A stretch of 64,000 nucleotides of DNA from Haloplanus ruber (GTDB lineage: Archaea > Halobacteriota > Halobacteria > Halobacteriales > Haloferacaceae): NCBI RefSeq assembly GCF_024494725.1, contig NZ_JANHDK010000004.1, positions 124,001 through 188,000 of the forward strand. Direction: 5' to 3'. The position numbers were made by a program, and so were the translations under genes. Position 1 is the first letter of the stretch; the number at the start of each line of letters is the position of its first letter. Below, in pieces: positions 27,231 to 34,667 of the stretch. The notes beneath the pieces were generated by a model. It did not search any database. It was not told where the DNA came from and saw nothing but the letters and a program-made list of their open reading frames with translations.

Positions 27231-27591
27231 AATTGGACCATCGCGATTGGACGAGCGTCGGTCTAATGGCGAGATGTTCATCCTCGACGTCCGTCCAGAA
27301 CAGCAATACCAAGAGGACCATATTCCGGAAAGCTACAACGCACCAGTATACCACGATCTCCAACGAGGAAATATCGAGGCGCTCGATCAGTATCTGAACG
27401 CGATTCCAGATGACACGGAAATTATAACGGTATGCAAGGCTGGGATTGTTGCGCGAAAAGCGACTGAGTGCCTCGAGGAAGAAGGGTATACTGCTACGAC
27501 GCTTACTGGAGGATATACAGGGTGGCGACAGTACGAGCGAAATACAGTCCTGTACCGAATCGTCTCGTTCTTCCGAAAGGCAGTTTGGTAA
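27223..27591 (+). CDS. Single-domain rhodanese
   Basis: 122 residues from MSRIGPSRLD at 27223, inside the end of the methyltransferase gene (ATGAGTAG overlap). Typical features: EMFILDVRPEQQYQEDHIPES (residues 16-36) and the active loop VCKAGIVARKATECL, with catalytic Cys in VCKAG. The loop CKAGIVAR has the length expected of sulfurtransferases, not of Cdc25-type phosphatases. Confidence 0.85.
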   Translation: MSRIGPSRLDERRSNGEMFILDVRPEQQYQEDHIPESYNAPVYHDLQRGNIEALDQYLNAIPDDTEIITVCKAGIVARKATECLEEEGYTATTLTGGYTGWRQYERNTVLYRIVSFFRKAVW

Positions 27592-27703
27592 CTGTTAGAG
27601 CGAGATGCCCGGGTTTTGATGGTTCACACTACCTAAAATTGAGTCACTCGTCCTAGGTATTCTCACCCATCACAGGGCTATAACTCAATTGTGAAACGTC
27701 GAA

Positions 27704-28108
27704 CTAGCTCTCAGCCGATGCGGCAGGCTGCGGTTCGTTCTCGTATTTCTCTTCGAACTCACCGATGAGCTGCCCCATTTTCGCGTACCAGTCATTGAGC
27801 GTTCGCTGCATCTCGTTCGTGATCTCCTCAGCATCGCGTGGGTGGTAGACGTGGTAGTAGCCACCCTGTTCATAGTTCACCTGTTCCTTCTGGATGAAGC
27901 CAGCCTGGAGCAGGCGCTGAACGCTACGATACGCGGTTGACCGTTCACGGTCAATCTGTTCCGCGATTTCGTCGACGGTGAGTGGTTCCTGATGGTCTTG
28001 AAGCAGCTGGAAGATGTCCTTATCAATCTCCTTGAGATCGTGGAAACACTCCAGCAGCCCCTCACACTGCATGTCTTTCCGGAGCATCTCGCTCATTGAG
28101 TTAGCCAT
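27704..28108 (-). CDS. Winged-helix regulator with CX5C pair, candidate sulfide/persulfide sensor
   Basis: 134 residues. The N-terminus has C15 and C21 (MQCEGLLECFHDL), then a winged helix (residues 25-85) with the recognition helix in RERSTAYRSVQRLLQAGFI, and an acidic tail. The fold is TrmB/MarR-like. Two cysteines spaced by five residues at the edge of the DNA-binding domain recall persulfide- or disulfide-switched repressors of sulfide oxidation (SqrR, BigR), though those belong to a different subfamily. It lies amid the sulfur genes, and a CACAATACTGT motif is 50 bases upstream of its start. A regulatory role for the cluster is inferred. Confidence 0.7.
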   Translation of the reverse strand: MANSMSEMLRKDMQCEGLLECFHDLKEIDKDIFQLLQDHQEPLTVDEIAEQIDRERSTAYRSVQRLLQAGFIQKEQVNYEQGGYYHVYHPRDAEEITNEMQRTLNDWYAKMGQLIGEFEEKYENEPQPAASAES

Positions 28109-28156
28109 TACTAACGGTAGATAGGAGATACAGCCTCAAAAGTGTTTGTTTAGTTG

Positions 28157-28170
28157 GCACAATACTGTAC
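28157..28170. promoter_or_regulatory. CACAATACTGT motif upstream of the winged-helix regulator
   Basis: GCACAATACTGTAC at 28157-28170, upstream of the regulator start at 28108. The 11-mer CACAATACTGT is identical to that at 39453-39463 in front of cydA. A good candidate for an autoregulatory site. Confidence 0.5.
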
Positions 28171-28174
28171 CGAT

Positions 28175-29173
28175 CTATGACGTGGTGAGTCGACACCACA
28201 TTCCAGTCTCGTCGTTCCGGAGTCGACAGATAGCAGCGAGGACAACAGCGCTGCTGACGAGGAGCGCAGCCCCGAAGATGAGTACGGTACTCACTGTATT
28301 GAGAAAGTCAATACCGTAAACCGCCCCTATCTTATTCGAGGCGACTGCAACGCTCCCGGCGAGCAGCATCGCAGCGAAGTATCCCTTGATTTCGTCTTCA
28401 TCGACAAGATTCGTCGCCCCTGCCCCGATGCGTGCGCCGAGCGCACTTCCGATGAGCAAGAAGGCGACGACAGGTACCGCAACAGATCCAGACCGTGCGT
28501 ACGTGAACGCGCCGAACGCTCCCGAAATCGTGATCTGGAGGATGTCAGTTCCGACCGCGATAGCGGCAGGGACACCGAGTCCGTACATCATCGCCGGCAT
28601 CAGGAGGAACCCACCGCCAACGCCGAGGAATCCTGAGAGGACCCCAATAACGAGCCCAATCCCGAAGATTATCGTCGCAGAGACGCGGACACCACCACGT
28701 AGCGTCACCATCGGCGGAATGTGGATCGACTGGACTCGATCTGCAAGGTCATTACTGGCTTCGGTGGTCTCAGCATCGGACCATGCGTCCCGTAGCGTGA
28801 GCAACCCGACCGCGGCGAGAAGTCCGACGTAGGCGACGTTGATGAGGAGATCAGCCATCCCAGTGGCCTCCAGGAAGAACACGACACTCTTCCCACCCTC
28901 GATGCCAAGCGTCATCGCGACCGTCATGATTACCGCGAGCTTGTAATCGACCTGCCCGTGGTCACGGTGGCGCAGCGCACCGATAACGCTCGTCCCGAAG
29001 ACGAACGCGAGGCCGCTCCCTACAGCTACCGTCGATGGATAGCCCATGACGAGCAACGCGGGCGTCACGAGGAACGACCCACCCATCCCGAAAAACCCGA
29101 AAAGGGTCCCGATGAGTAGCCCGAACCCAATGAAGACCGCGACCATCACGAGGCTCATGCCGAAGATGGCCAT
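28175..29173 (-). CDS. TSUP-family (TauE/SafE) sulfite or sulfonate exporter
   Basis: 332 residues with eight or nine helices and the two glycine-rich repeats of the family: IGTLFGFFGMGGSFLVTPALLVMG (near residue 20) and VIGVLSGFLGVGGGFLLMPAMM (near residue 180). Related proteins move sulfite, thiosulfate or sulfonates across the membrane. It follows a DUF7512-like mini-protein by two bases on the same strand, and the YeeE/YedE pair lies further upstream. This suits export of sulfite produced by the persulfide dioxygenase-like enzymes (inference). Confidence 0.88.
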   Translation of the reverse strand: MAIFGMSLVMVAVFIGFGLLIGTLFGFFGMGGSFLVTPALLVMGYPSTVAVGSGLAFVFGTSVIGALRHRDHGQVDYKLAVIMTVAMTLGIEGGKSVVFFLEATGMADLLINVAYVGLLAAVGLLTLRDAWSDAETTEASNDLADRVQSIHIPPMVTLRGGVRVSATIIFGIGLVIGVLSGFLGVGGGFLLMPAMMYGLGVPAAIAVGTDILQITISGAFGAFTYARSGSVAVPVVAFLLIGSALGARIGAGATNLVDEDEIKGYFAAMLLAGSVAVASNKIGAVYGIDFLNTVSTVLIFGAALLVSSAVVLAAICRLRNDETGMWCRLTTS

Positions 29174-29175
29174 CT

Positions 29176-29325
29176 TTAGGCACCCCCGATAGCGTCGATC
29201 ACAGCTGATCCGACCGTACTACTGAGCACACCGTACACGGCGTACAGGGCGATAGCCTCCGCAAGGACAAGTCCCACGGTGGCGACAGCCTGTGCTGAAC
29301 CGCTCATACTCTCGAGTCCGAACAT
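29176..29325 (-). CDS. Membrane mini-protein of the TSUP operon (DUF7512-like)
   Basis: 49 residues, MFGLESMSGSAQAVATVGLV followed by LAEAIALYAVYGVL and ending IDAIGGA. A single helix of about 25 residues with the glycine/alanine pattern of a small transporter subunit. It stops two bases before the TSUP start, so the pair is translationally coupled. The family is known next to TSUP exporters in haloarchaea as I recall. Probably an accessory subunit. Confidence 0.7.
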   Translation of the reverse strand: MFGLESMSGSAQAVATVGLVLAEAIALYAVYGVLSSTVGSAVIDAIGGA

Positions 29326-29367
29326 GTTATGCGATCTCCTTAATCCTGTTTTGTAATTCCATTATTA

Positions 29368-29380
29368 CACAATATTACTG
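29368..29380. promoter_or_regulatory. CACAATATT motif upstream of the TSUP operon
   Basis: CACAATATTACTG at 29368-29380 lies about 43 bases upstream of the mini-protein start (29325). It matches the CAATAYT core seen at the other sulfur promoters. Confidence 0.4.
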
Positions 29381-29417
29381 ACCTGCGTCGATTCTGTGAG
29401 GGGGCGAAACCATTGGG

Positions 29418-29870
29418 TTAGCTGCCTCCAGTATTGCCGCCTATGAGCGAACGGACATGCCCTTGGGCGTATGCGCCGAGGAACATCCCCGCGATTGCCC
29501 AGAGAATGGGGTAGTTGCCGACCCCGAAGCTGGCGTAGGCCGCGCCGGGACAGATTCCAGAGAGCCCCCATCCGACACCGAAGATCACGCCGCCAACGAC
29601 GACGTTCCGGTCGAACTCTTTCACACGCCGGGTGTACTCGCTAGCAGTGAGCGGCGCGCGGTTAAGATATCGCGTCGCAACAGCGAACGTGACACCCGTA
29701 ACGGCGGCCGCTCCTCCCATGACGAACAGGAGGCCGAAGTCCTCGAATTGGAGGAAGTCCAGCACGACTTCCGGACGAGCCATCCCGCTGATGGCCAGCC
29801 CAAGGCCGAAGATTAGTCCCCCGACGTAGATGACGGGGAGGAACCACGGGCTTTGAGTCTCATTGCTCAT
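29418..29870 (-). CDS. YeeE/YedE-type sulfur transporter half (second)
   Basis: 150 residues from MSNETQSPWF. It carries the half-transporter signature GLGLAISGMARPEVVLDFLQF and the repeat motif GVGWGLSGICPGAAYASFGVG, with Cys in SGICPG. YeeE/YedE (TsuA-like) proteins pass thiosulfate ions via cysteines lining the pore. Its start overlaps the stop of the next gene upstream by four bases, so the two halves probably pair. Confidence 0.85.
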   Translation of the reverse strand: MSNETQSPWFLPVIYVGGLIFGLGLAISGMARPEVVLDFLQFEDFGLLFVMGGAAAVTGVTFAVATRYLNRAPLTASEYTRRVKEFDRNVVVGGVIFGVGWGLSGICPGAAYASFGVGNYPILWAIAGMFLGAYAQGHVRSLIGGNTGGS

Positions 29871-30367
29871 GGTGATACCCCCAGTGCTTGGACGAGTTGC
29901 GCGGTTCCGATGGCGAACACCATGAAAGTCGCGACGTTCACGAGCGACGTGTTCGAGAGCGAGCCGACGCCACAGACGCCGTGCCCGGACGTACAGCCCT
30001 TCCCAAGACGAGTCCCGACGCCTACCAAGATACCGCCGCCGAGCAGCCGCCACCACTGGACATCAGTCGTCCAGATCGTTGGATCGGGGGCGAGCACGAG
30101 TCCCCAGATGGCGGCGCCACTGACGATGCCGAGCGTGAACACGACCCGCCAGTTCCGTGACTGAACGTACTTGAACCGGTTGAACCGGTCGACATCCGAG
30201 ACGTACGAGAGCGTCGACTCAAGGAACGTACTCGCACCCGCAATGATCCCGGTCGCGAGATAGATAACCGCCGCGCCGAGCCCGACGAGCAACCCGCCGA
30301 GGAGGTACGGCAGTATACCTCGCGGGAAGAAATCGCTGACTGCGAGTAGTGGGACGAGTGTCTCCAT
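29867..30367 (-). CDS. YeeE/YedE-type sulfur transporter half (first)
   Basis: 166 residues. The conserved motif is GVGTRLGKGCTSGHGVCGVGSLS (about residues 116-138), with Cys in GCTSGH and GVCG, which in TsuA relays thiosulfate by S-S hydrogen bonding. An N-terminal cluster of two helices precedes a cytoplasmic loop. Translationally coupled to the second half (4-base overlap) and two bases after the rhodanese-MBL gene stop, so the operon runs rhodanese-MBL, half 1, half 2. It may import thiosulfate or persulfide for the enzyme. Confidence 0.85.
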   Translation of the reverse strand: METLVPLLAVSDFFPRGILPYLLGGLLVGLGAAVIYLATGIIAGASTFLESTLSYVSDVDRFNRFKYVQSRNWRVVFTLGIVSGAAIWGLVLAPDPTIWTTDVQWWRLLGGGILVGVGTRLGKGCTSGHGVCGVGSLSNTSLVNVATFMVFAIGTAQLVQALGVSP

Positions 30368-30369
30368 CG

Positions 30370-31563
30370 TTAGTTCGTCAACGCCTCTTCGCTCGCGGCA
30401 CAGTTGTTCGGACCAAGCTCCAGCTCGAACGCTTCTTCGTCGTCAGGAGTCTGCTGGCCGAGGTTCGTCGCGATGATGTCCTCGTAGTTCGCTGGCTGCG
30501 GCGGCATATCAGCGACGATGAACTCGACGAACTCGTCCTCGTCCATAGTGAGTGCATCCATCCGCTCAACTAGGTCCCTTAGTTCCGCTGTATAGGTTCC
30601 ATCGTCGTTCGAGGTCGCCGAGTCACTGAAGTGAGCGGGCGCGACGATCGTATCCTCGGGAAGCGTCAGAACTTGCTCCTGGAGGCTTTCGTAGAGCGTC
30701 CGAGCTGCATCCTTCGCAGCCTCAGGGTCCTCGAGGTCCGGGCGAGCCACGCTCTCGGTAAAGAGACCGTCACCGGTGAACAGGACGTTACCGACTTTGT
30801 ACGTGGTCATTCCGCTCGTATGACCGGGTGTCGAGATGACCTCGATCTCCGTATTGCCGAGAGGGAGCGTGTCAGTATCCGTGACGGTCTCGTAGGGTTG
30901 GTCGTACTCGACACCGCGCTCGACGGCCGCCTCGGGAAGCACGGCGGTCGCGGCTGTCTCGTCGGCGAGGTCGCGGACACCGGAGATGTGGTCGGCGTGG
31001 ATGTGTGTATCGAGCGCGTACACAAGGTCGGCACCGATGACGCGTGCGTCCTGCTCGTATTCGTCGGTGAACGCCCGAAGTGGGTCAATAACGGCCGCCT
31101 CACCGTCCGAAGCGACGAGGTAGGCAAGACAGCCACTGGACGGCCGCCGGTACTGGGCGATTGTGGCGTCGGCAGCCACGTCGAACTCCTGATACTCGTA
31201 GATGCGCGCCCACCCCTTCATACCACGGGCGAGGTGATCTACGTCGTAGCCGTCCTCCTCGAGATATTCGGCAACGAGTTCACTCGATCCACCCTTCGCA
31301 CAGAGAACCGTAATGCGCTGGTCGTCAGGGAGCTCGGCATCGAGATCTTCTGGAATCCCGTCGAGCAGCTGGAAGTACGGGTAATTCACGATCTCGACGT
31401 TCTCAGCGTCGATATGCCACTCTTCGAAGTCACTCTCCGAACGCACGTCGAGGATGAGTACCTCCTCGCCGCTGTCGATTCGCTCCTTGAGTTCCGTCGG
31501 CGTCGTCGATGCGACCGTTGCGTCCGAGTTGGACTCTTCCTTTTCGGTCATCGTCATCCTCAT
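30370..31563 (-). CDS. Rhodanese-metallo-beta-lactamase fusion with LELGPNNCA tail
   Basis: 397 residues. Rhodanese domain at about 18-130 with Cys88 in TVLCAKGGSSELVAE. MBL domain at about 135-370 with THIHADH (186-192), the His of STPGHTSGM, Asp in LFTGDGLF and His in VAPAHFSD. The tail FELELGPNNCAASEEALTN is separated by an acidic linker. Function as for the paralogue at 25447: probable persulfide dioxygenase coupled to sulfur transfer. The tail Cys is conserved in all three copies of this window. First gene of an operon with the YeeE/YedE pair. The promoter faces tusA. Confidence 0.87.
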   Translation of the reverse strand: MRMTMTEKEESNSDATVASTTPTELKERIDSGEEVLILDVRSESDFEEWHIDAENVEIVNYPYFQLLDGIPEDLDAELPDDQRITVLCAKGGSSELVAEYLEEDGYDVDHLARGMKGWARIYEYQEFDVAADATIAQYRRPSSGCLAYLVASDGEAAVIDPLRAFTDEYEQDARVIGADLVYALDTHIHADHISGVRDLADETAATAVLPEAAVERGVEYDQPYETVTDTDTLPLGNTEIEVISTPGHTSGMTTYKVGNVLFTGDGLFTESVARPDLEDPEAAKDAARTLYESLQEQVLTLPEDTIVAPAHFSDSATSNDDGTYTAELRDLVERMDALTMDEDEFVEFIVADMPPQPANYEDIIATNLGQQTPDDEEAFELELGPNNCAASEEALTN

Positions 31564-31612
31564 CTACCTACTGCTCACAAATAAGGCTTTGTATAGTAGT
31601 GCATTCACTATG

Positions 31613-31740
31613 CAACACTATTGGGGACAGTATCGCTTTTTAACCATGAATCGGGCATGATTCTTAATAACTCGCGTATAGGGTATTGCTGAATATACGA
31701 ACTACTACCGATATACTTTTCTACTGTCGACCAATATTGG
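31613..31740. promoter_or_regulatory. Divergent promoter region between rhodanese-MBL and tusA with CAATATTG palindrome
   Basis: The AT-rich interval contains the perfect ten-base palindrome CCAATATTGG at 31731-31740, 17 bases upstream of the tusA ATG (31758), and a related half-site AACACTATTGG at 31615-31625 toward the minus-strand gene. A TATA-like GATATACTTTT lies at 31710-31720. It is the most symmetrical copy of the CAATAYT motif and is well placed to be a repressor site. Confidence 0.55.
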
Positions 31741-31757
31741 GTAATGAAGTCAATACC

Positions 31758-32000
31758 ATGACGCAGTACGAAGCCACTGAGACTCTCGACGTAAAGGGCG
31801 AAAACTGTCCGATGCCGGTCGTCAAGACGAAGCAGAGTATCGACCAGCTCGCTGAAGGCGAGATCCTCGAGGTCCTTGCGACTGATCCAGGTAGCATGAG
31901 CGACCTGGGCGGCTGGGCCGACACGACTGACGGCGTCGAACTGGTCGATCAACAGGAGGGCGACGGCGTGTACACGCACTACGTGCGCAAGACCGAATGA
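31758..32000 (+). CDS. tusA: TusA-family sulfur carrier protein
   Basis: 80 residues from MTQYEATE. The sulfur-accepting motif is GENCPMPVVKTK (CPxP, Cys at about residue 17), followed by the usual alpha/beta core. TusA relays persulfide sulfur from a sulfurtransferase to DsrE-type partners. The stop overlaps the next start (ATGA), so it is coupled to the DsrE-like gene. Divergent from the rhodanese-MBL operon, which would be its likely donor. Confidence 0.9.
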   Translation: MTQYEATETLDVKGENCPMPVVKTKQSIDQLAEGEILEVLATDPGSMSDLGGWADTTDGVELVDQQEGDGVYTHYVRKTE

Positions 32001-32575
32001 CGATGAGTGCAGACACTCCCGACGCGTCACCCGACGACGCACCCTCGCGTGCAGAACTGGCCACACGTGTCGACGAACTCGAAAACGCGCTCGAGGAGGC
32101 CACCACCGAGGACGACGGCAAGAAGATGAGCATCATCGCCACGAAGGGAACGTTAGACATGGCGTACCCGCCACTTATCCTCGCGAGTACGGCAGCAGCG
32201 TTCGGCTATGAGGTGACGGTCTTCCACACGTTCTGGGGGCTCGACATCCTCCACGAGGAACGCTCCAAGAACTTGCAGTTGAGTTCGGTCGGCAACCCCA
32301 ACATGCCGGTCCCGAATGCCATCGCTGCGCTCCCTGGGATGGACCGCGTGACGACGAAGATGATGGAAAAGAAGATCGAGGACAACGACACGGCTACGAT
32401 CGAGGAACTGATCGACACGTCGCTCGAGATGGGCGTCGAATTCCAAGCGTGTCAGATGACCATCGACCTAATGGACTACGACGAGGACGACTTCTACGAC
32501 GGCGTGACGACAGGTGTCGGTGCCGCAACGGCCATCCAAGATATGGCCGACGCCGACATCCAGCTCCTCATCTAA
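31997..32575 (+). CDS. DsrE2-like peroxiredoxin-family sulfur relay protein
   Basis: 192 residues; an N-terminal acidic coiled segment (about 1-40, ELATRVDELENALEEAT) precedes a DsrE/DsrF fold starting KKMSIIATKGTLDMAYPPLI. The conserved Cys is in EFQACQMTIDLM (about residue 152). DsrE2 proteins receive sulfane sulfur from TusA. The start overlaps the tusA stop by four bases, giving an operon tusA-dsrE2. The genuine initiation may be MTMSADT or MSADT. Confidence 0.85.
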   Translation: MTMSADTPDASPDDAPSRAELATRVDELENALEEATTEDDGKKMSIIATKGTLDMAYPPLILASTAAAFGYEVTVFHTFWGLDILHEERSKNLQLSSVGNPNMPVPNAIAALPGMDRVTTKMMEKKIEDNDTATIEELIDTSLEMGVEFQACQMTIDLMDYDEDDFYDGVTTGVGAATAIQDMADADIQLLI

Positions 32576-32650
32576 TTCTGAAGTTTCTTCGGTTCCAGTC
32601 GTAGGCCCAGGCAAGCGTATGGTCGAGCCCTATGCGTGAAATTTATGAAT

Positions 32651-32687
32651 TAGTATTGTGTAGTCTTGCTTGTATTAACCAATACTA
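32651..32687. promoter_or_regulatory. Inverted CAATACTA pair upstream of a rhodanese
   Basis: TAGTATTG at 32651-32658 and CAATACTA at 32680-32687 are exact inverted repeats 21 bases apart, overlapping the likely start region of the rhodanese at 32666. This would bind one dimer on each half-site or a looped tetramer. It matches the other sulfur-promoter motifs. Confidence 0.5.
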
Positions 32688-33022
32688 TAATCTCTCCGGA
32701 AGAAGTGAAGTCCCGCCCTGACGACGTGTTCATCCTTGACATTCGGCCAGCATACAGTTTCGAGGAAGAACACATCGATGGGAGTTACAATCTCCCGGTT
32801 TACGATCAACTCAAAGGAAAGAACTTCATTGGGCTGGACGTCTCAGCAGTAGAGCTGCCTGATGACCAGGAGATTGCCGTGGTCTGTTTCAGTGGGTCAA
32901 ATGCCGCGATTGCTGCGTCCCGACTTCGTGAACACGGCTTCAATGCAAAGCGAATGATCGGAGGAATCAACGGCTGGCAATCCGAGACTACTGGGACTAT
33001 CCAGACCGCTCAAACGGTCTGA
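32666..33022 (+). CDS. Single-domain rhodanese
   Basis: 118 residues if read from the TTG at 32666; a later start near 32705 (VKSRPDD) would leave the domain intact. Motifs: DVFILDIRPAYSFEEEHIDG and the active loop EIAVVCFSGSNAAIAASRL, with Cys in VCFSGS. The operator-like repeat overlaps the 5' end, so the true start may be downstream of it. Lies between the DsrE2-like and DUF302 genes in the same direction. Confidence 0.75.
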   Translation: MLVLTNTIISPEEVKSRPDDVFILDIRPAYSFEEEHIDGSYNLPVYDQLKGKNFIGLDVSAVELPDDQEIAVVCFSGSNAAIAASRLREHGFNAKRMIGGINGWQSETTGTIQTAQTV

Positions 33023-33089
33023 AGCGGTGACCATACATTCCCCACCGAGCCCATTCGCAGTAGCCATCTTTTCTCCGTTACCGGTCAGG

Positions 33090-33123
33090 CGCAATACCTA
33101 TTAGCAAGGTGATTATATTGGAT
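33090..33123. promoter_or_regulatory. CAATACCT/ATATTGGATAGT sequence before DUF302 gene
   Basis: GCAATACCTATTAG (33091-33104) and TATATTGGATAG (33113-33124) flank the presumed start of transcription of the DUF302 gene. They are degenerate copies of the CAATAYT motif, in opposite orientations. Confidence 0.3.
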
Positions 33124-33126
33124 AGT

Positions 33127-33522
33127 ATGCCCTATACTCTGGATAAGCATGTTGATGGCGAGTTCGATGAGGTAATCGATCAGACGATGAATACACTGTC
33201 CGAGGAGGGATTCGGAGTTCTCTGTGACATCGACGTCCAACAGACGCTCAAGGAGAAACTGGACGAAGAGTTTCGTCAGTATCGAATCCTCGGTGCGTGC
33301 AACCCGCCGCTCGCGCATCAGGCCCTCGAAGAAGAACTACAGTTGGGGACGCTTCTTCCCTGTAACATCGTTGTGTACGAGACCGACGATGGCGAAACCG
33401 GCGTGAGCGCAGTCGATCCCGAAGTCGTGCTTTCCGTAGCCGAGAACTCTGAACTAGACTCAATCGCAGCAGACGTGCGGGAGCGGTTTGAACGCGTCCT
33501 CAACGAACTGCCGGAAGCCTAG
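33127..33522 (+). CDS. DUF302-family protein
   Basis: 131 residues from MPYTLDKHV. The characteristic motifs are EEFRQYRILGACNPPLAHQAL (Cys at about 58) and LLPCNIVVYETDDG (Cys at about 80). DUF302 proteins are small alpha/beta domains found beside sulfide and thiosulfate oxidation genes; biochemistry is not settled. The two Cys are near the loops of the fold and could carry sulfur. Its own motif-bearing upstream region suggests coordinated control. Confidence 0.85.
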   Translation: MPYTLDKHVDGEFDEVIDQTMNTLSEEGFGVLCDIDVQQTLKEKLDEEFRQYRILGACNPPLAHQALEEELQLGTLLPCNIVVYETDDGETGVSAVDPEVVLSVAENSELDSIAADVRERFERVLNELPEA

Positions 33523-33564
33523 CGCCATATAGACAGATAATATGCTCACTTCCACTTACCATCG

Positions 33565-34275
33565 ATGACTGGACCTGCCTCAGAGGATGTAGACCCGACC
33601 GATCCCGAGTATCGAGATGTCGGTGAAGGATTACTGGACGAAGAGATGGGGCCCAGTTCCGCGATGGCGCACCTGTATCGCGGCGAGATCCATCGGATGA
33701 AGCTGTGGCGAGAGCGTCTCGACCGGACGACAAACTGGGCCGTTATCGTCATGGCCGCGATTATCACATGGGCATTCTCCAGCCCTGACAACCCCCACTA
33801 CATTCTTCTTATCGGTGTCGCGACTCTTTCGGTCTTCCTCGTGGTGGAAGCACGTCGCTACCGCGGGTACGAAATCTGGCGTACTCGGGTTCGGATTCTC
33901 CAAGAGAACGTGTGGGCGTACGGGCTTGATCCATCAGCTGGCGTCGTTGATCCAAATTGGCGAGAAAAGCTCAGCGAAGATTATCGAACACCGACCATCA
34001 AAATCAGTGCTGAAGAGGCAATCGCTCACCGGCTTCGGCGCATATATCTTCCCCTATTTGGAATACTGTTCGCTGCGTGGCTCGTCCGTATTACAGCATT
34101 CTCTCCTGAGCCGTGGATAGAGAGTGCAGCAATCGGCATGATTTCGGGTACCGTGGTGCTCGCGACTGTCGGACTCTTCTACCTCACCGCGCTCCTCATC
34201 GCGTGTCGGCCGCGGACGTGGCATGCGAAAGGGGAACTTCGAGCCGAGGATCTCCGGGAACAGCGACGCAAGTAG
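33565..34275 (+). CDS. DUF2270 membrane protein
   Basis: 236 residues. Begins with an acidic cytoplasmic stretch, then MAHLYRGEIHRMKLWRERLDRTTNW, two helices (about 57-93), a polar middle with ARRYRGYEIWRTRVRILQENVW and two more helices (about 158-212), ending in a basic tail. This matches DUF2270, an uncharacterised membrane family common in haloarchaea. Follows DUF302 by 42 bases; a structural link to the sulfur genes is context only. Confidence 0.8.
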   Translation: MTGPASEDVDPTDPEYRDVGEGLLDEEMGPSSAMAHLYRGEIHRMKLWRERLDRTTNWAVIVMAAIITWAFSSPDNPHYILLIGVATLSVFLVVEARRYRGYEIWRTRVRILQENVWAYGLDPSAGVVDPNWREKLSEDYRTPTIKISAEEAIAHRLRRIYLPLFGILFAAWLVRITAFSPEPWIESAAIGMISGTVVLATVGLFYLTALLIACRPRTWHAKGELRAEDLREQRRK

Positions 34276-34324
34276 TCGCCGCACAAAAACAGTGTTTTGA
34301 GGATAGCTTCACGATACTACCGGG

Positions 34325-34663
34325 ATGAAAGCCGTCTTTCACCACTCGAACGACGCTCAAGAACTTCACGCTCGTGTCGTCGGGAACATCGCGAATCTAT
34401 TGGATGACGAAACCATCGACGTCGAAGCCGTCGCACTTGTCGCAAATAGCGGCGGGCTAGAACTCCTGAAAGCTACGTCACAGCAGCGCGAGCAAATCAG
34501 GGACCTAATCGACCGTGGCGTGAGAGTCAAGCAATGCAGCAATACGATCGAAGGAACCGATATCTCAGAAAACGATCTCATCGAAGGCGTCGAACTCGTG
34601 TCGTCCGGCGTCGGCGAGTTAACCCGCCTCCAGAATAAGGGATACGCATATATCAAACCCTAA
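34325..34663 (+). CDS. DsrE-family protein
   Basis: 112 residues, a single DsrE/F-like domain: MKAVFHHSNDAQELHARVVGNIANLL, then VALVANSGGLELL, and Cys in VKQCSNTIEG (about residue 75). One of two DsrE-type proteins in the cluster. Could form hexamers or heterohexamers as DsrEFH proteins do, acting as sulfur acceptor. It stands 50 bases after DUF2270, and a TSUP gene is convergent on its other side. Confidence 0.8.
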   Translation: MKAVFHHSNDAQELHARVVGNIANLLDDETIDVEAVALVANSGGLELLKATSQQREQIRDLIDRGVRVKQCSNTIEGTDISENDLIEGVELVSSGVGELTRLQNKGYAYIKP

Positions 34664-34667
34664 CGCG

